NCBI GenBank assembly: GCA_034687125.1
Contig: JAQGBZ010000077.1
Coordinates: forward strand, 157,272 to 221,271
Direction: 5' to 3'
DNA: 64,000 nucleotides
Origin: Neelides folsomi
Taxonomy: Eukaryota; Arthropoda; Collembola; Neelipleona; Neelidae
Under the pieces are notes generated by a model. It did not search any database and was not told the origin of the DNA. It was given only the letters and a program-made list of their open reading frames with translations. A program made the translations under genes and the position numbers. Positions 51,201-62,504 of the stretch are shown one piece after another (the stretch's first letter is position 1; the number at the start of each line of letters is the position of its first letter).

Positions 51201-54200
51201 AACCGAAATCATTTTGTCAAACATTAACTATAGGCTTGTTCTTGTTTCATACAACGAATGAAGAGAGCGAAGAACACGTTTGTCTTTCCTTCACAATGAG
51301 AGAAAGAGAGAAGAAATGAGATTTATGAAAGGTCTCCGCCTTCATTGGGGGAAATGTTGAGAAGGGATTTGGAGTCATGAAGGACCGTTAAGACGTTTTG
51401 AAGTGAGATGGGAGGAGGGAGAAAAGTTTGCGTGTGGTTCTTAGAGAATTGTGAAGTTCAGCTCTGTTCGGCACTCGCTGCGATTTCCCTCCTCGGTGTC
51501 GTCGTCGTTTGTCCCGTCCTCCTCGACCCGGCCATCGAAACTCTCCTGAGCCCGTTCGAGGAGGGAATTTGCCAAACCGTGTACAACGTGAATGTTACAG
51601 GGCTCTCGAACTGCTCGTGGACTTCGTGTCGAGAAGGCTGCACGGCCGATTTGTTCGAGTGCCGACACATTGTGGTTTTATACCGCCTGGGTGATCAAGC
51701 CCTGGACGGGAACGAGACCTCGTTCGAGGGCTCTAAAAAGAATATGAGTTCATACACCGAGATGAAATCCATTTTGCCCTATTCCCATCCCTTCGCCGAC
51801 TATCGGAACATTTCCCTCTCTTCGGACGTGAACGTGGGGATTGAGGAACTCTTCCAAAGGATTAAGAAGGCCGCTTCAGAGACGCTCGACGGGATTGGGA
51901 TCGGAACGCTTTTGCCGAACCTCCAGGGATGCATTTATCCATCTGAGACCATCTGTGACGACTTTTACATCCAACATGGCGGAGTGGGGAAGAGCATCTT
52001 CCCTTGTTTCGTATCTGTGAGCAATCGGACGCTCGTAGTGACGCGGATCGACAAGGCAGGGGCGGTGAAGAATATTTTGTGGTGTATTTTACCCCTCATT
52101 GTTGCTTCCGGCGTGTTCACGTACCTCTTTTACCGTGTGGGACTCATTGGACGACGAAAGAAAAGACTGTCGAACGGAGACGAAGAAAATGGCGGAGATC
52201 CCAAGAAAACGGCTCAAGCACTCAAAGAAGCCTTGAACAACGGCGGGGCTCCGCCTGGAGCCAATGTGAAGAAAAAGCTGAGGAAGAAATTCCTCCCGCA
52301 GAAAGAAGCCAAGAAACGACGGCGAGGAAAAATTTTCAATAAGAAAAATCTCCTTTCTGTGAAGAATCAGTTGAGTTTGACGGGGACGAGCGGAAGCTTT
52401 GGATCTCCAACGTCTCAACGGAGAACTCCCATTTCTTCCATTGACGATGGATACTCGATAGCTCCACAAACTTCTGGCCCACTTTGAAATAATGTGCTAT
52501 TTTAAATGGTAACTATAATTGTCTGTTTTAACATTATTGGCTAATGATAGTAATGAACGATACAATTTCCAGTATGATTGCAATCCTCTCATTTGAGGAC
52601 AATTGAAAGAGAATTTCTCACACATTTTGAACAAAAAGTTCAAGATATTTTAAAAGTAACGTAGAAAAATTAAAGAGAAAGCACGTATGTTGTTTCTTAA
52701 TTTGTTTGCTTTTAAGAGAGTGGCACTTTAAAAGGCTTATTTTATATTGAATAATTGACAGTTTCAAATTATTTACAAGGTCAATGACTTTAACGTCAAT
52801 TTCTTTAAAGTTATATCAACTTGATAAAAGTGTAAGTTCATTCATAAGAACTTATTAGAGCATTTGAAATAATTGTTTTCAAAGGTGTGTGTGTGTGTAT
52901 TGTATAGGGAGAATTTTCAACTACAAATGTGCGGTACTTCAATTTGTTGGATTTTGAAAAAAGAGAAAAATATTTATAAGGGACTTTTTTCAAATTGTTT
53001 GTTCAGTGAAAGATTCAAATTTACATTGGTAACATAGGGAAAATAATCAATTAATTTTTTTGAACTATTCGAATAAAATCAAAAATTATCATTTTCGATT
53101 TATGTTTTTGAATGATTCCCTAGTTATTTCTGTTTAGTTAATTAAATTTTTGAATTTTTTTGCTTCTTTATAAACACAATAAGACACATAATTTGGTATG
53201 ATCTGATATCTGAAGGTTTTAGGGAGATTAGATGAAATCTATTGAGTTGAAGGGAGAGCGAAGGGATGAGTTGAAAGTGGGATTTCATTTCAACACTATT
53301 AAATAAGAATTGATTTCCCAAGCGGATTCTTTCGATTCTTTCTATGATCTACAATACAAGGTCGATATTTTGTGATGACATGCTTTCGTTCCTTCATATT
53401 TCTCAACAAACTTACCTTCTTTCAAATATGCCTCTAAGCATGATGAAGTTGATACACTTTTTTGTCCGTCTGCTCTTATTGATTCAATTTTCAAATTGGA
53501 ATTCTTATTTTCGGCTATAAAATATTGCTCACTTAAAGCAAAATGTCATTTCAAAAGTTTTAATGGGAAAAGTAAAGTCTATAATAGAGATGAATGATCT
53601 ATAAACGATCGTTTTATTCTTTTGATGCGCATTCTATTATGAATAATTTTCAATATTTATCCCTATAATTTAATAGACATTTACCTAACTTATTTACTCG
53701 TTAAATTGTCTTTGTTTATAAATTGTCCCATCTAAAGTATTTTCCTCGGTTTCACATTGTCTGATTTACTAAATATGTATTATAAGTTAAAAAAGGTTAT
53801 CATTATCTTCATAATAAGTGGAAATATGCATAAACAAATATTATTATAAGAAATTGCGGGCATCTTCACACTCGCATGTCATCGTGTTTGCCAACTTAAT
53901 TTATTTTCTTGTATATGCAATGTTCGAGAGGAAAAGTTAGTGTGATGTCTGAAAGCGAAATTAAAAAGTAATAGAATGGAAACGGGCGGGTTGGAAGGAA
54001 AGGAAACGGTGTAGCAATCAATACATTTAAATATTTCTCAACTCCATTTAGATGAGAAATGGACAGTTCAATGTTTTAGTCGAATCTATTATGAGGTTCA
54101 TAAGTGTTCCTTGGGGATCTTCTTATATAAACTTGAGTGAATCTCGTAATTGCCTAATCGCACCGATAAAATCCCTTTCCCCCATGGCAGCTCTTCATCT

Positions 54201-55590
54201 TCCTCCTACGTGTATAAATTTATTACATGCCTCATTCTCTCGACTCCTTTATGGAAGCATGGGAGAATTTCCAAGAATTCCTAAATCCACCTAAATGGAA
54301 AACTCCTGCTGCATTTGCTTTATTATTTGAACAATCATTTTGATAAAAATTCCATTGAGTGGAAGGAAAGTCAACAATCCTTTTAACTAGCGATAAGTGG
54401 GAAGAATATTAAATCTAATAAGCTTAATTGATTCAATTCAACTTAAAACGAATAAAATTGTTACCACCTTAGAATACAATATTTTTCTACTTTAAGTGAG
54501 GTCAGGTAGCCTAACCTAACCTACCAATAATAGAAAACATTAAAAGTAAACTGTGTTAGTTGTTAAGAATTTAAAGGTGTGGTTCAAGGAGGTTTTTAAA
54601 GTTGGTTTTGAATAACAAATTCTTTTATAAAATCGGCATCATAATACAAGATTTGTTAATAGCTCCCCATAGGATGAAAAACAATCTTTGGTTTTGAGTG
54701 GGTTATAATTGAAGCGTTTATTGTAAACTCGGCGAAGTTCATAACATAGTTCTTAGGAACAAATATTGGGTTGGGAGGACTTTATACAAACCTACATACC
54801 TAATGGGCTCTTAATGTTAGTGATATAATACACGGACATTGGTTGCTGACATATACCGTGTCCATAAAATAAGAGAGGTGAGGTATAAGTGAGTGGGAGA
54901 AAATTCCTTTCCTCCCCATCAGATTACACCTTACACATAATTTATACTCTCGGGGAGTTTATAAGAAACGGTTTCATATGAATATTTGCAAGTCGAGGCT
55001 TGTCACCAAATATTAAGTTCTGGTACAATGCCTCCTCGGCATGCAAGACTGGAATTTGGAAGGGGATAAAAATGGGAAGGAATCGATCAACGGAGTAATT
55101 CGCCCACCTTCGCCCTAAACCTTCTTTCCCCCACATTTTCAACAGTTTGAAACTTTGAATTCATATTTTCCTCCTTTTCACTCCTGTAATGTGCAAATTA
55201 GCAATTGGCGATTTCTCCCATGCGTTCTTCGGACCGAGTGACGTCGTCGGCGAATTTCACTCGTTCCGTCCTCCCATTACGTGAACAACTTCCATGTTCC
55301 TTCCATCATACAAACGAGGGTTTTTATTTATTAAATTTCCAGCCACCAGATTTACCTGATCTGTCCAATAATATTTTACGACCTGAGCTGGCGGCTAATG
55401 ATGTGTTTTCCCACACCCTGAATGCATTGCTAACTACATAATATTTGATTTGTTGGATTCCAGGTACACGTCAATAGGGAGCCGGAAGAACACACTTCCG
55501 AACCAAGAGCTGAAAGATGTTGATGGACATTTTCGCCCGGCTTACACTCTCAATGACTCCACGCTGGAGAGGAACGGAAGAGAAAAGTGA
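42240..55590 (+). CDS. FLAD1: FAD synthase (FLAD1), host of a nested TipE-family gene
   Basis: Five coding exons: 42240-43121, 43220-43431, 43563-43704, 43970-44091, 55464-55590; 494 residues, like animal FLAD1. N-terminal MoaB/MogA-like domain ([34 protein letters not shown]); C-terminal PAPS-reductase-like domain with the PP-loop [12 protein letters not shown] and [13 protein letters not shown], which adenylates FMN to FAD. Exon 4 ends in PYCSLYDRG at phase 2. The only continuation I found is 11.4 kb away: exon 5 starts G-TAC-ACG ([13 protein letters not shown]), completes the split glycine codon, and ends [16 protein letters not shown], matching the family's conserved tail in order and phase. 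The intron 44092-55463 contains a mariner element and the intronless TipE-like gene on the same strand. Protein acts in cytosol/mitochondria. Confidence 0.95.
44092..46646. other. FLAD1 intron 4, 5' part
   Basis: AT-rich intron DNA up to the mariner element. No conserved exon seen. A less AT-rich patch near 46185-46250 (tggggttgcgctcacgttac) is unexplained. Confidence 0.5.
46647..48250 (-). mobile_element. Mariner/Tc1 element with about 200-bp terminal inverted repeats
   Basis: 1604-bp element, ends CGAGGAATGATGCAATCATT at left and its reverse complement at right, flanked by TA (46645-46646, 48251-48252). The first and last roughly 200-215 bp (46647 to about 46860; about 48038 to 48250) are near-identical inverted copies with scattered substitutions. 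Transposase pieces lie between on the minus strand. It sits in FLAD1 intron 4. Confidence 0.9.
46780..47600 (-). pseudogene. Broken Tc1/mariner transposase
   Basis: Read on the minus strand in pieces: a helix-turn-helix portion ([16 protein letters not shown], then [17 protein letters not shown] and [12 protein letters not shown]) broken by a stop near 47404; then a DDE part ([16 protein letters not shown] and SHPAQLMV); then [16 protein letters not shown] and TPRHHNGK around the second Asp region. Frame changes between pieces show it is inactive. Order and motifs fit Tc1/mariner transposases. Confidence 0.85.
48264..48435 (+). mobile_element. Fragment: 5' end of another mariner-like element
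   Basis: Begins TA-CAGGGAG directly outside the previous element, the same terminal word as the element at 60375 (read on the other strand), followed at 48283 by a 50-codon frame ([31 protein letters not shown]) that resembles the N-terminal helix-turn-helix of mariner-type transposases. Nothing recognisable follows, so it is a truncated copy. Assignment is moderate. Confidence 0.5.
48436..51407. other. FLAD1 intron 4, middle part
   Basis: AT-rich. A small frame at 50050-50241 (63 codons) is richer in Cys, Trp and Phe than its surroundings, but the opposite strand is open too and no family is recognised. A small hairpin cgatcc-tgactga-ggatcg near 50765-50785 followed by GGTTCGAG looks tRNA-like but does not complete a cloverleaf. 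The end (51240-51407) should contain the TipE-like gene's promoter and 5' UTR. Confidence 0.45.
51408..52487 (+). CDS. tipE: TipE-family voltage-gated sodium channel auxiliary subunit
   Basis: Single-exon frame of 359 residues. Short basic N-terminus, TM1 at about 20-40 ([20 protein letters not shown]), an extracellular loop of about 180 residues with the diagnostic [17 protein letters not shown] and [16 protein letters not shown], six N-glycosylation sequons (NVT, NCS, NET, NMS, NIS, NRT), further paired Cys (175, 183, 200), then TM2 at about 222-244 ([20 protein letters not shown]) and a cytosolic Lys/Arg-rich tail of about 110 residues. This is the topology of Drosophila TipE and TEH proteins, which raise Para channel expression and change its gating at the neuronal membrane. 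Which paralog (tipE or a TEH) cannot be decided. The gene sits inside FLAD1 intron 4 on the same strand. Much less AT-rich than flanking intron. Confidence 0.92.
   Translation: MGGGRKVCVWFLENCEVQLCSALAAISLLGVVVVCPVLLDPAIETLLSPFEEGICQTVYNVNVTGLSNCSWTSCREGCTADLFECRHIVVLYRLGDQALDGNETSFEGSKKNMSSYTEMKSILPYSHPFADYRNISLSSDVNVGIEELFQRIKKAASETLDGIGIGTLLPNLQGCIYPSETICDDFYIQHGGVGKSIFPCFVSVSNRTLVVTRIDKAGAVKNILWCILPLIVASGVFTYLFYRVGLIGRRKKRLSNGDEENGGDPKKTAQALKEALNNGGAPPGANVKKKLRKKFLPQKEAKKRRRGKIFNKKNLLSVKNQLSLTGTSGSFGSPTSQRRTPISSIDDGYSIAPQTSGPL
52488..55463. other. FLAD1 intron 4, 3' part
   Basis: Contains the TipE-like 3' UTR, a dispersed repeat copy at 53014-53215 and a small GT microsatellite near 52887-52898. 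No other exon recognised; open frames at 54052-54294 and 54942-55142 lack splice or family support. Confidence 0.5.
53014..53215 (+). repeat. Dispersed repeat, copy 1
   Basis: About 200 bp similar to 62782-62985 in the same orientation, sharing the words ttggtaacatagggaaaata and ataaacacaataagacac in the same order and spacing. AT-rich and non-coding. Probably a short non-autonomous mobile element; ends cannot be set exactly. Confidence 0.8.
55464..55590 (+). CDS. FLAD1: FLAD1 terminal coding exon (exon 5)
   Basis: Listed separately because it is easily missed: a ggattccag acceptor at 55462-55463, then 127 nt to TGA 55588-55590. It encodes [35 protein letters not shown]. This is the FAD-synthase tail following YCSLYDRG, and its phase (one base, then whole codons) fits only a phase-2 donor such as the one after 44091. 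A candidate AATAAA follows at 55761-55766. Confidence 0.92.
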
Positions 55591-58500
55591 ACACTTGGCT
55601 TTATAACTATTTGAGCATTCACTTTCAACCAAATTAGTTTCTTTATTTTTATATGCAAGAATTATTCAATGAAACGGTGCTAAACATTAGTTGGTTGACT
55701 CTTGTTGATGACTAAGAAAATTTTAAATTCTACTTTCCCCCAACATATTTTCTACAAACAAATAAAATATGCAAAAATTAAATTTTTAAAGTTTGTCGGA
55801 TGGTGATCTCGTTTAGTACTCGGAATTATGTGTATACAATATACTCAAGTTTTGAGTAGAGGAGATTTATAATGTTTTCGAATAAAAGTTAATTAGCTTT
55901 TTAAAATTAATGGTACATAATTGTAGTTATGATATTTTAAATGAAAGAGAGTCAAGACGAATTGGCTTATTTTTTAACTTTAATGAAAATATCCTCATTT
56001 TCAATACACACTTATCTTTATCTGATGAATAGCGTTTGTCTTAACAAGTTCATTATAACATTTTATAAGTAGATCTATAAAATGAAAATATATGAGATTA
56101 ATATGTTACGAACATGTATTGTAAAATTATTGTTAGTAAAAAATATGATTTAAGTAGATATATAGCTATTAATGAATTTACAAGATTTATATTTCATTAT
56201 TTATATTCGAGAAAAACACTTTATATACTCCATATAAATTACAGTCATTATTATTTTAAGATTTATTACTTATTTGTACATTGTTGATCAATGTCTTAAT
56301 ATTGTAAAAATATTAATAATTAGTAAATTTTTAATATAAGGTAAAATGTTTAAGCATTTCAATAACAATTTAGACTTTAAACATTTTTCAACAAAATTAT
56401 TCATATTGAATGCTAAATAATCGATAAACTAATATGGTACTTAATACTTACACTTAACAAAAATTGTTCTTATCATAAACAATATTTACTTACACAGATA
56501 CATAAATACTTAATAATATATAAATATTAATACATCAGTACTTATGATATTATCATTACTTAATCAATGTATGATATATTCAATTTGTATTCCGTTGTTC
56601 TATTAAAATAAAACTTAATTACCAATTATTGTTAAAATATTACATACCTAACATAATATGCTTTTGTCACCCAAAAGCTATTCCAGGTGCCTTAAAAAGT
56701 AGACCTCGTAGTCAATTATTCTGTACTAATGATACTTTTAGTGAATTCCAGTTATTAAATAACGTTAAATATTCTCTGATTGAATAAATAACCAGAATCA
56801 AGATTTCATTGACTTTTAATTATAAATCACCATTTTGAATATCATGTATTTAATGTTATTCTTGTCGATAATCTAATACGAGCACTTATTCTATTCGTAC
56901 TTTCTACTTATTTGTATGGTACATATTCATCCACTATTTACCTTTACGTACATACACGTACGATCGGTTTCAATTAAATATTCAGTTAGTGCACATCTGG
57001 AAATTGAGTTTACGACTGCATACAACAGATAATAAAAACCTCATACTTTTTTCAGGTAAAGATAAAGTATGATGAGTCGACAAGTCATTCTGGGAGGAAA
57101 AGCGATTCCATTTTCTTTCACTTGACGTCTATGTCAAGATGAGGGAGATAGAATTTCTCTTTTAAAAGCATGACACATAACATGCATTTTCCAAATCCTT
57201 TGGTCTCGTATAGAATGTACACATATGAAGTTCTAATTGAAAATTGTCTAACCAATCGTTAAAACTTCATATTGAGTTGATGGTTGATATGTACAGAATG
57301 TACACATATATGTACGTCCATTGTACATACAAGTCAATTTGGCTCAAAGAGAGTTCGGGACATTCAAGCAGGGAGATCATATTTCAAATGATATTACATA
57401 CTCATATTATACCTTTTATCTCGCCGTTGATTGGAAAAGTCTTTCTCACCCCTTTCCAACTTCTATATTTGCTAACCAAAGTTGATTGTCATTAAGATTC
57501 TAAAGGATATTATTTGTTAATTATTAGCCTTTTATTCATCACAAAGAAAGTTTGTTTACCCTTTCAAGTATTTTTAATTGAATTTGCTTCATGAATTCAT
57601 AACCGCTTTTGAAGTTTTCACTCTTTGATGCGTCGATTGATTCTTCATTTAAATTCGTTTATCACCTTTCTCCCAAAGTGAAATATTACACAGGTATATT
57701 ATATTTTATATGCCATATTCCCATTCACAGCGCAGCGAGTATTTTGATGCAGTATGTAAAATGTTAGTGCTTTAGTCCATAAAGGCGAAACAGGTTTTGA
57801 TCGATAGTCCTCGAAACTTACTTTATTTCCTTCCAGTTTCCCGATTTCTTACAAAACAATTCTTTTAAATTAAGTATGCATAAACACTTTTTTGTACTTA
57901 ATTGAATATTCAAATATGGGGAAATCTCTATTCTAGTTACACATTACGCTATGTATTGTTTTACAAAATTATTTAATAATTTGTACAAGCCACTAGTACA
58001 CTAAATAAAATTATAAATAACTTAAATATAACAATGCTTGAATTGTTATCAAACTGAATTTATATTAATTGAAATGTTCATTTGATAATGAGCTTTTAAT
58101 ATAATTGATTGGATACTTTCGTCCCATAAAAATGCTAATATTCTGATAAGCATGACATGAATTATATTGGTATTACCAAACGAAACTTTAATGATTACGA
58201 TAACATAGAGTTAGAGTATATTAGTTAAAGATCATGGTTTTTATAAGAGCTTTCACATATTTGGAGAAATAATAAAAAATATTGGATATTCTAATGAAAC
58301 CAAATTGTATGATGAAAGGTACATTGAAGTACTTATATTGAATATTGGGTTAATGTTAAAAGGGTTTGATGGAACCTCATTGACCCTTTCTGATATTTGG
58401 TGAATGTGAGTCAAGGGGACTTTGCGTTGCCCTTTAGAATTTCACGGTGGTTGAGATTTGGAACCTATTCGTGCCAGGTTATTACGTTATTAGAAAGCTA

Positions 58501-59824
58501 ATTTCTTCTTTCCTCTTTCACTTCCTTCCATTACTTCAATCACTTCAATTACACACACACGCATTGGATTGTCTAGCAATTATGCGTTCATTTTCACTCT
58601 TATTTTCATACAAGAGATATTAATTTGTATAGGTAAATAAATTCGATATTTGTTCAGGCTTTCAATATTTCAAAGACATTATCTTTCATATCATATCCTT
58701 CATGTGTCCATACTGCAAGTAAAAATTGTGAATACCTATCACTGTGTAAGGTATGTACTTAAATAGTAATCAAAATAAATACGTAAAATATGCAAATCTG
58801 CATACAAACATACCAAGTAAATATCTGCGAAGTATGTATGAAACACAAGTAGGTTTGTACACTTACACTTACATATTATGTACATGGTTATAAATGTAAT
58901 TGGTTAAATACATTATGTAATATATATTCATACATACGTGATACTTCTATGCAGTATGTGTACCTAATATGTAAGAATGCATTATGTAACATTGTAAGCT
59001 TTACCTGGAGTCTGGAGTTAAATGTTCGTTTACCCAGGAACTCTTAATTTCTAAATTCCGTGTTAGATCAATTTGACAATTCATACATAGCATACAAAAA
59101 CTCATATTTGTATAAAAATAAGCTAAAATGGATGAAATGTGAAATACCATATGAAAGGTCATGTTAATAAATGGCACGATATGATTCTCCATTTAATAAA
59201 GAGATTTATAATAATTTGACTAATTTAATACTACCCTGTATTGGACATTATAGCATATTAAATACAAAGTATAGTAAATCTATCCTTGAAAAAATTTCTC
59301 AAAATTTCTTATATTGGTATTAAAATATTTGGTATAACATGCAAGGGTGCATTTTTGTATGTATTTATCTAATTGCCTTTTAACTCGAACATAGACGTCA
59401 TAAGCTCAAAAGTTTTATGATTTAACGTTATATTAATATATTTAAAATCCTAATTATTCTATTATATGCTGTAATCTAAATACTATGCACATATTTATTT
59501 TTTACTAATCATAAGTTGTAGAGTAGTAGAGTGTTTTTGGTAAGGTATTTTACTGATATGTGATATGTATTAACAATTTATTATTTTAGGTATGCACAAA
59601 ACATATTGTATATATCAATATACCTAAAAGATCAATATGAGAGTAATATGAAATATAAGAACAATAAGAAGGTCATATTTTCACCTTTACGGTTTCGGTC
59701 ACACAATCACAATCACACAGTATGAGGAAATTCAAAGGCCGACCACGGAACGGAACATGAGAATCTCTTTTGAAAAAATTGAAGTCATGAAATCAGGTAA
59801 CTGCATTTAATCTATCGCATTGTA
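55591..59824. other. Intergenic, AT-rich, no gene seen
   Basis: Long very AT-rich stretch after FLAD1 with many tacata/gtacat words. A candidate poly(A) signal AATAAA for FLAD1 lies at 55761-55766. I found no exon, RNA gene or clear repeat array on either strand. Confidence 0.55.
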
Positions 59825-60375
59825 AAGGAAGGGCCTTAAGTATCTTTCTTTTTTTAATGAGCAACCATTTTAATGTGATTAAAGATAAAAATCTTTAAAC
59901 ATCGGCGATTTATGTTAAATGTATCCATCTACTGAAGCAAACTAAAAACTGATATAGTCAAAGCGTAAATAAACGACAGCTACTTTTCTTTGAGAAAGCG
60001 CGAACTTTGGAACGCAATGGGTAGGACGGGCCTCGACGCTCTCCAGATCTCACTCCCTTGGACTTCTTTTTATGGGGTTTTGTCAAAAGCAAGGTTTACG
60101 CCAAGATTCCATTAACACTTGCTGAAATCAGGCTGGAATAGTCCAAGCGTTTGCAGAAGTTCAGGTTGCTATGTGCAAACGTGGATGTGAAGCTGTCGTT
60201 TGTTTGCGTTTGCAACGCTGCCTCGAAGCTGATGGAGCTCAAGTGACAAAATAATGTTACTGAATATATTATATAATATATAAGCATTACCATTGCCAAA
60301 TGTTAGAAAAATTGGTTAAAGATTAAAAGAGATACGAGCCGATTAAAAAAAGAAAGATACTTATGGCCCTCCCTG
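59825..60375 (+). mobile_element. Internally deleted mariner-like element (551 bp)
   Basis: Terminal inverted repeats of about 33 bp (left aaggaagggccttaagtatc; right end gatacttatggccctccctg), including a shared run tatctttcttttttt, flanked by TA at 59823-59824 and 60376-60377. Only the 3' part of a transposase is left inside, so it would depend on an enzyme from elsewhere, if it ever moved after deletion. Confidence 0.85.
60046..60254 (+). pseudogene. Mariner transposase C-terminal fragment
   Basis: Begins with DLTPLDFFLWGFVKSKVY, the highly conserved segment around the third catalytic Asp of mariner-type transposases. An in-frame TAG near 60138 and a frame change follow, then a tail (IVQAFAEVQVAMCKRGCEA, ending QVTK) in another frame to TAA 60252-60254. 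No N-terminal or first-Asp part is present. Confidence 0.85.
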
Positions 60376-60377
60376 TA

Positions 60378-61732
60378 CATATTTAAAGTTCTAATTAGGG
60401 TAAGAGTTATACGTGTTAGACAACAATGATTTTGTTGTACTTGGATAGATATTTTGTAATTTTATATTTATTTTCATAATACAAAACATTCCAGATATAT
60501 TGTGTAAAGAGACCTCAAGATACATACCTTGAATCCCCACGATGAAGTGAGCATTAACATTAGTTGTAGTTTGTATCTGTATTTAGCTAAGCATTAAAGG
60601 ATTTTTATTCATCGGTATTCCCGACAGAGTGTGGAACTTCGATGCTCATGCCATGAAATCACGCAAAAGGAACATTTTCCGACTTTCACCTTACTTTAAC
60701 TCAATTTATTATATTCTAAACCATTGCGAGTCTCGGCACTCCTCTGCTCATTTTTATTCTCCCTTAAGGTAAAAGAGACAAATCGGTTAAAGAAACTTTG
60801 GTTTTTACTCAATTGCTTCCCCTTTCCAAAGGAAAGTTTATCCCCATTTTAATTAAAAATTCAATGTTCGAATTTGGGATTCTCCGAAAAAGAGGGAAAC
60901 GGGGAGTTTCGGGAGAGTTGAGATATTTGTCGGATCAAGTCAATTCCTTTCTCTGTTCCTATCATATAAAGTTGTCCGTGAGTCGATACTTGAGAAATTA
61001 AGGCATGATAATAATAAGCTCTTTACCGCACACATTCATTTTAGGTGAAGGCCAACGTCGTTCCTCGGCAGACTCGGTACAATGGGCTCAGCTTCAACCT
61101 TATAAAAGTCCATAAGGTTTCCTCCTTCCCATAATATACCAATTGCATGCTCAAATTCAAATGTGGAACTTCCGAACTACATAAGTATAAGAATTAGAAC
61201 TTATCTAATAATATTATTTTATATTTACTAGATCGTTAGATGGTGAGTTCAAACTGTATAAAATATAGAGTCGGGTTGTACACAACCTCCTTTCATACCA
61301 CTATTACCACCGAATCATGAAAGTCATTAGGAATTCGGAACCTTGAGACTCTTAAAGTATTTTTATTTATTTCAAAATAGTTCCATACTATAATATTCAA
61401 TAGGAGTATTAGGGCCAGTTTTACTCAAACATTGTTAGATCATCAAATGAACCGATCGACTATTTACCAAACATTCATTCATTTACAAATTGATCATAAA
61501 TATATAAGAAAGTTGTTCAAATTACAATATGTTAAGCATCAACTCGTGCATACATGAATGGATCCAATTTTGAATGTTAGTATAAAATCATAAAGATGCA
61601 TTTACTACTGAATAATTAATGCAGAATAAGACTCGATAAAGTTTAAAGGTATGCTATATGTATGAATGACTATTTAATAGGTAGGTAATAATGAATATTT
61701 CAAAACGTATATAAATAATCTTATAATTTTTA
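60378..61732. other. Intergenic with one candidate exon
   Basis: AT-rich except around 60880-61120. Apart from the 72-nt exon-like segment at 61045-61116 nothing recognisable. Confidence 0.5.
61045..61116 (+). other. Orphan candidate coding exon, 72 nt
   Basis: A strong acceptor (cacattcattttag) is followed by 24 open codons (VKANVVPRQTRYNGLSFNLI, then KVHK) and a GTTTCC donor. Codon choice is less AT-rich than the flanks. The pattern VKANVV...FNLIKVHK loosely resembles the first strands of a netrin/TIMP-type (NTR) domain, but no Cys is present and no partner exons were found, so this is only a guess. Confidence 0.3.
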
Positions 61733-61790
61733 TTAATTTTTGAAGGTTCCATCAAAATCATCATAAATACTCTCGTGTCCATTTGGATTA

Positions 61791-62504
61791 TTAAGCCAGG
61801 CTTCCTTCAGAAGCAGGAAGTATACATAATTGTGGTTGTGATTGCTTTGTGCTGGCCATTGTAGTGTCAGACCTTGTTTGCAAAACATTCTCCGGGTTGA
61901 TTTTTGCATCTTCAATTGGAAAGAGTAAAAAGAAAGAAGATTGTTGGCCTTCGATAGCAATGTTCTTTTCATTTGAGCTTTGTGGAAATTGAACGTTTGG
62001 TTTGTGTTCGCAGTCGCCTTTCCCTTCTTCTGATTCGGATTTGGCTTCGTGGTTAGGTTTTTCTTCCAAGATATTTTCAGTTTCTTCGTCAATTCTTTCT
62101 TCCGATTCCTCTTTTACCAATGGAATTTCTTCAATTGGATCGGAAGGTTTTTCTGTTTCAGACTCTTCAGCAATGTTAATTACTCGTATTTCAATTTTAG
62201 GCGTTGGAGGTTTGAATTGTGGAGGTGTCCAAACTGATTTCATTATCAAGCGTGTCTCCGTTAGATCATCTTCATCTATAGAAATAGGCGTTGGAAGAAG
62301 AGTTTTCCAGCTTTTCCATGAGCATTCATTTTTGACTGCTTTTGGTTTAACTTCTTCAGAAGTCCACTGGGGAAGTAAAGTTGTTGGATCGAACCATCTT
62401 TGGTGTTGAGATTCATCCACAACGGGAATTTCCTTCTTTTTGAGAGGTTTTAGTGCTGTTTGCATTCTTTTGACAAGCGACTCTTCAGGAATTTTTTTAT
62501 CCAT
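61791..62504 (-). CDS. Hypothetical acidic protein, single exon
   Basis: Open frame of 237 residues from ATG 62504; no family recognised. The N-terminal half is basic/mixed with Trp and Pro (RWFDPTTLLPQWTSEE, SWKSWKTLLPTP, SVWTPPQFKPPTPKIEI). The middle is strongly acidic (Glu/Ser-rich from about 110 to 165), probably disordered. The 3' part is less sure: another frame is open through 61733-62092 and ends in KEAWLNNPNGHESIYDDFDG, which reads more like a natural C-terminus. A pyrimidine-rich acceptor (cttcctgcttctgaag) just before GAA-GCC would allow an intron to switch into that frame, so the true end may be 61733. Single-base frameshift is the other explanation. Confidence 0.6.
   Translation of the reverse strand: MDKKIPEESLVKRMQTALKPLKKKEIPVVDESQHQRWFDPTTLLPQWTSEEVKPKAVKNECSWKSWKTLLPTPISIDEDDLTETRLIMKSVWTPPQFKPPTPKIEIRVINIAEESETEKPSDPIEEIPLVKEESEERIDEETENILEEKPNHEAKSESEEGKGDCEHKPNVQFPQSSNEKNIAIEGQQSSFFLLFPIEDAKINPENVLQTRSDTTMASTKQSQPQLCILPASEGSLA

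Noticed and set aside
52089..52469. 126-codon minus-strand open frame
   Set aside because: Antisense of the TipE-like coding region, which has clear family motifs on the plus strand.
62002..62409. 135-codon plus-strand Ser/Phe-rich open frame
   Set aside because: Antisense of the acidic, Glu-rich hypothetical protein; Ser/Phe richness is what Glu/Lys codons give when reversed.
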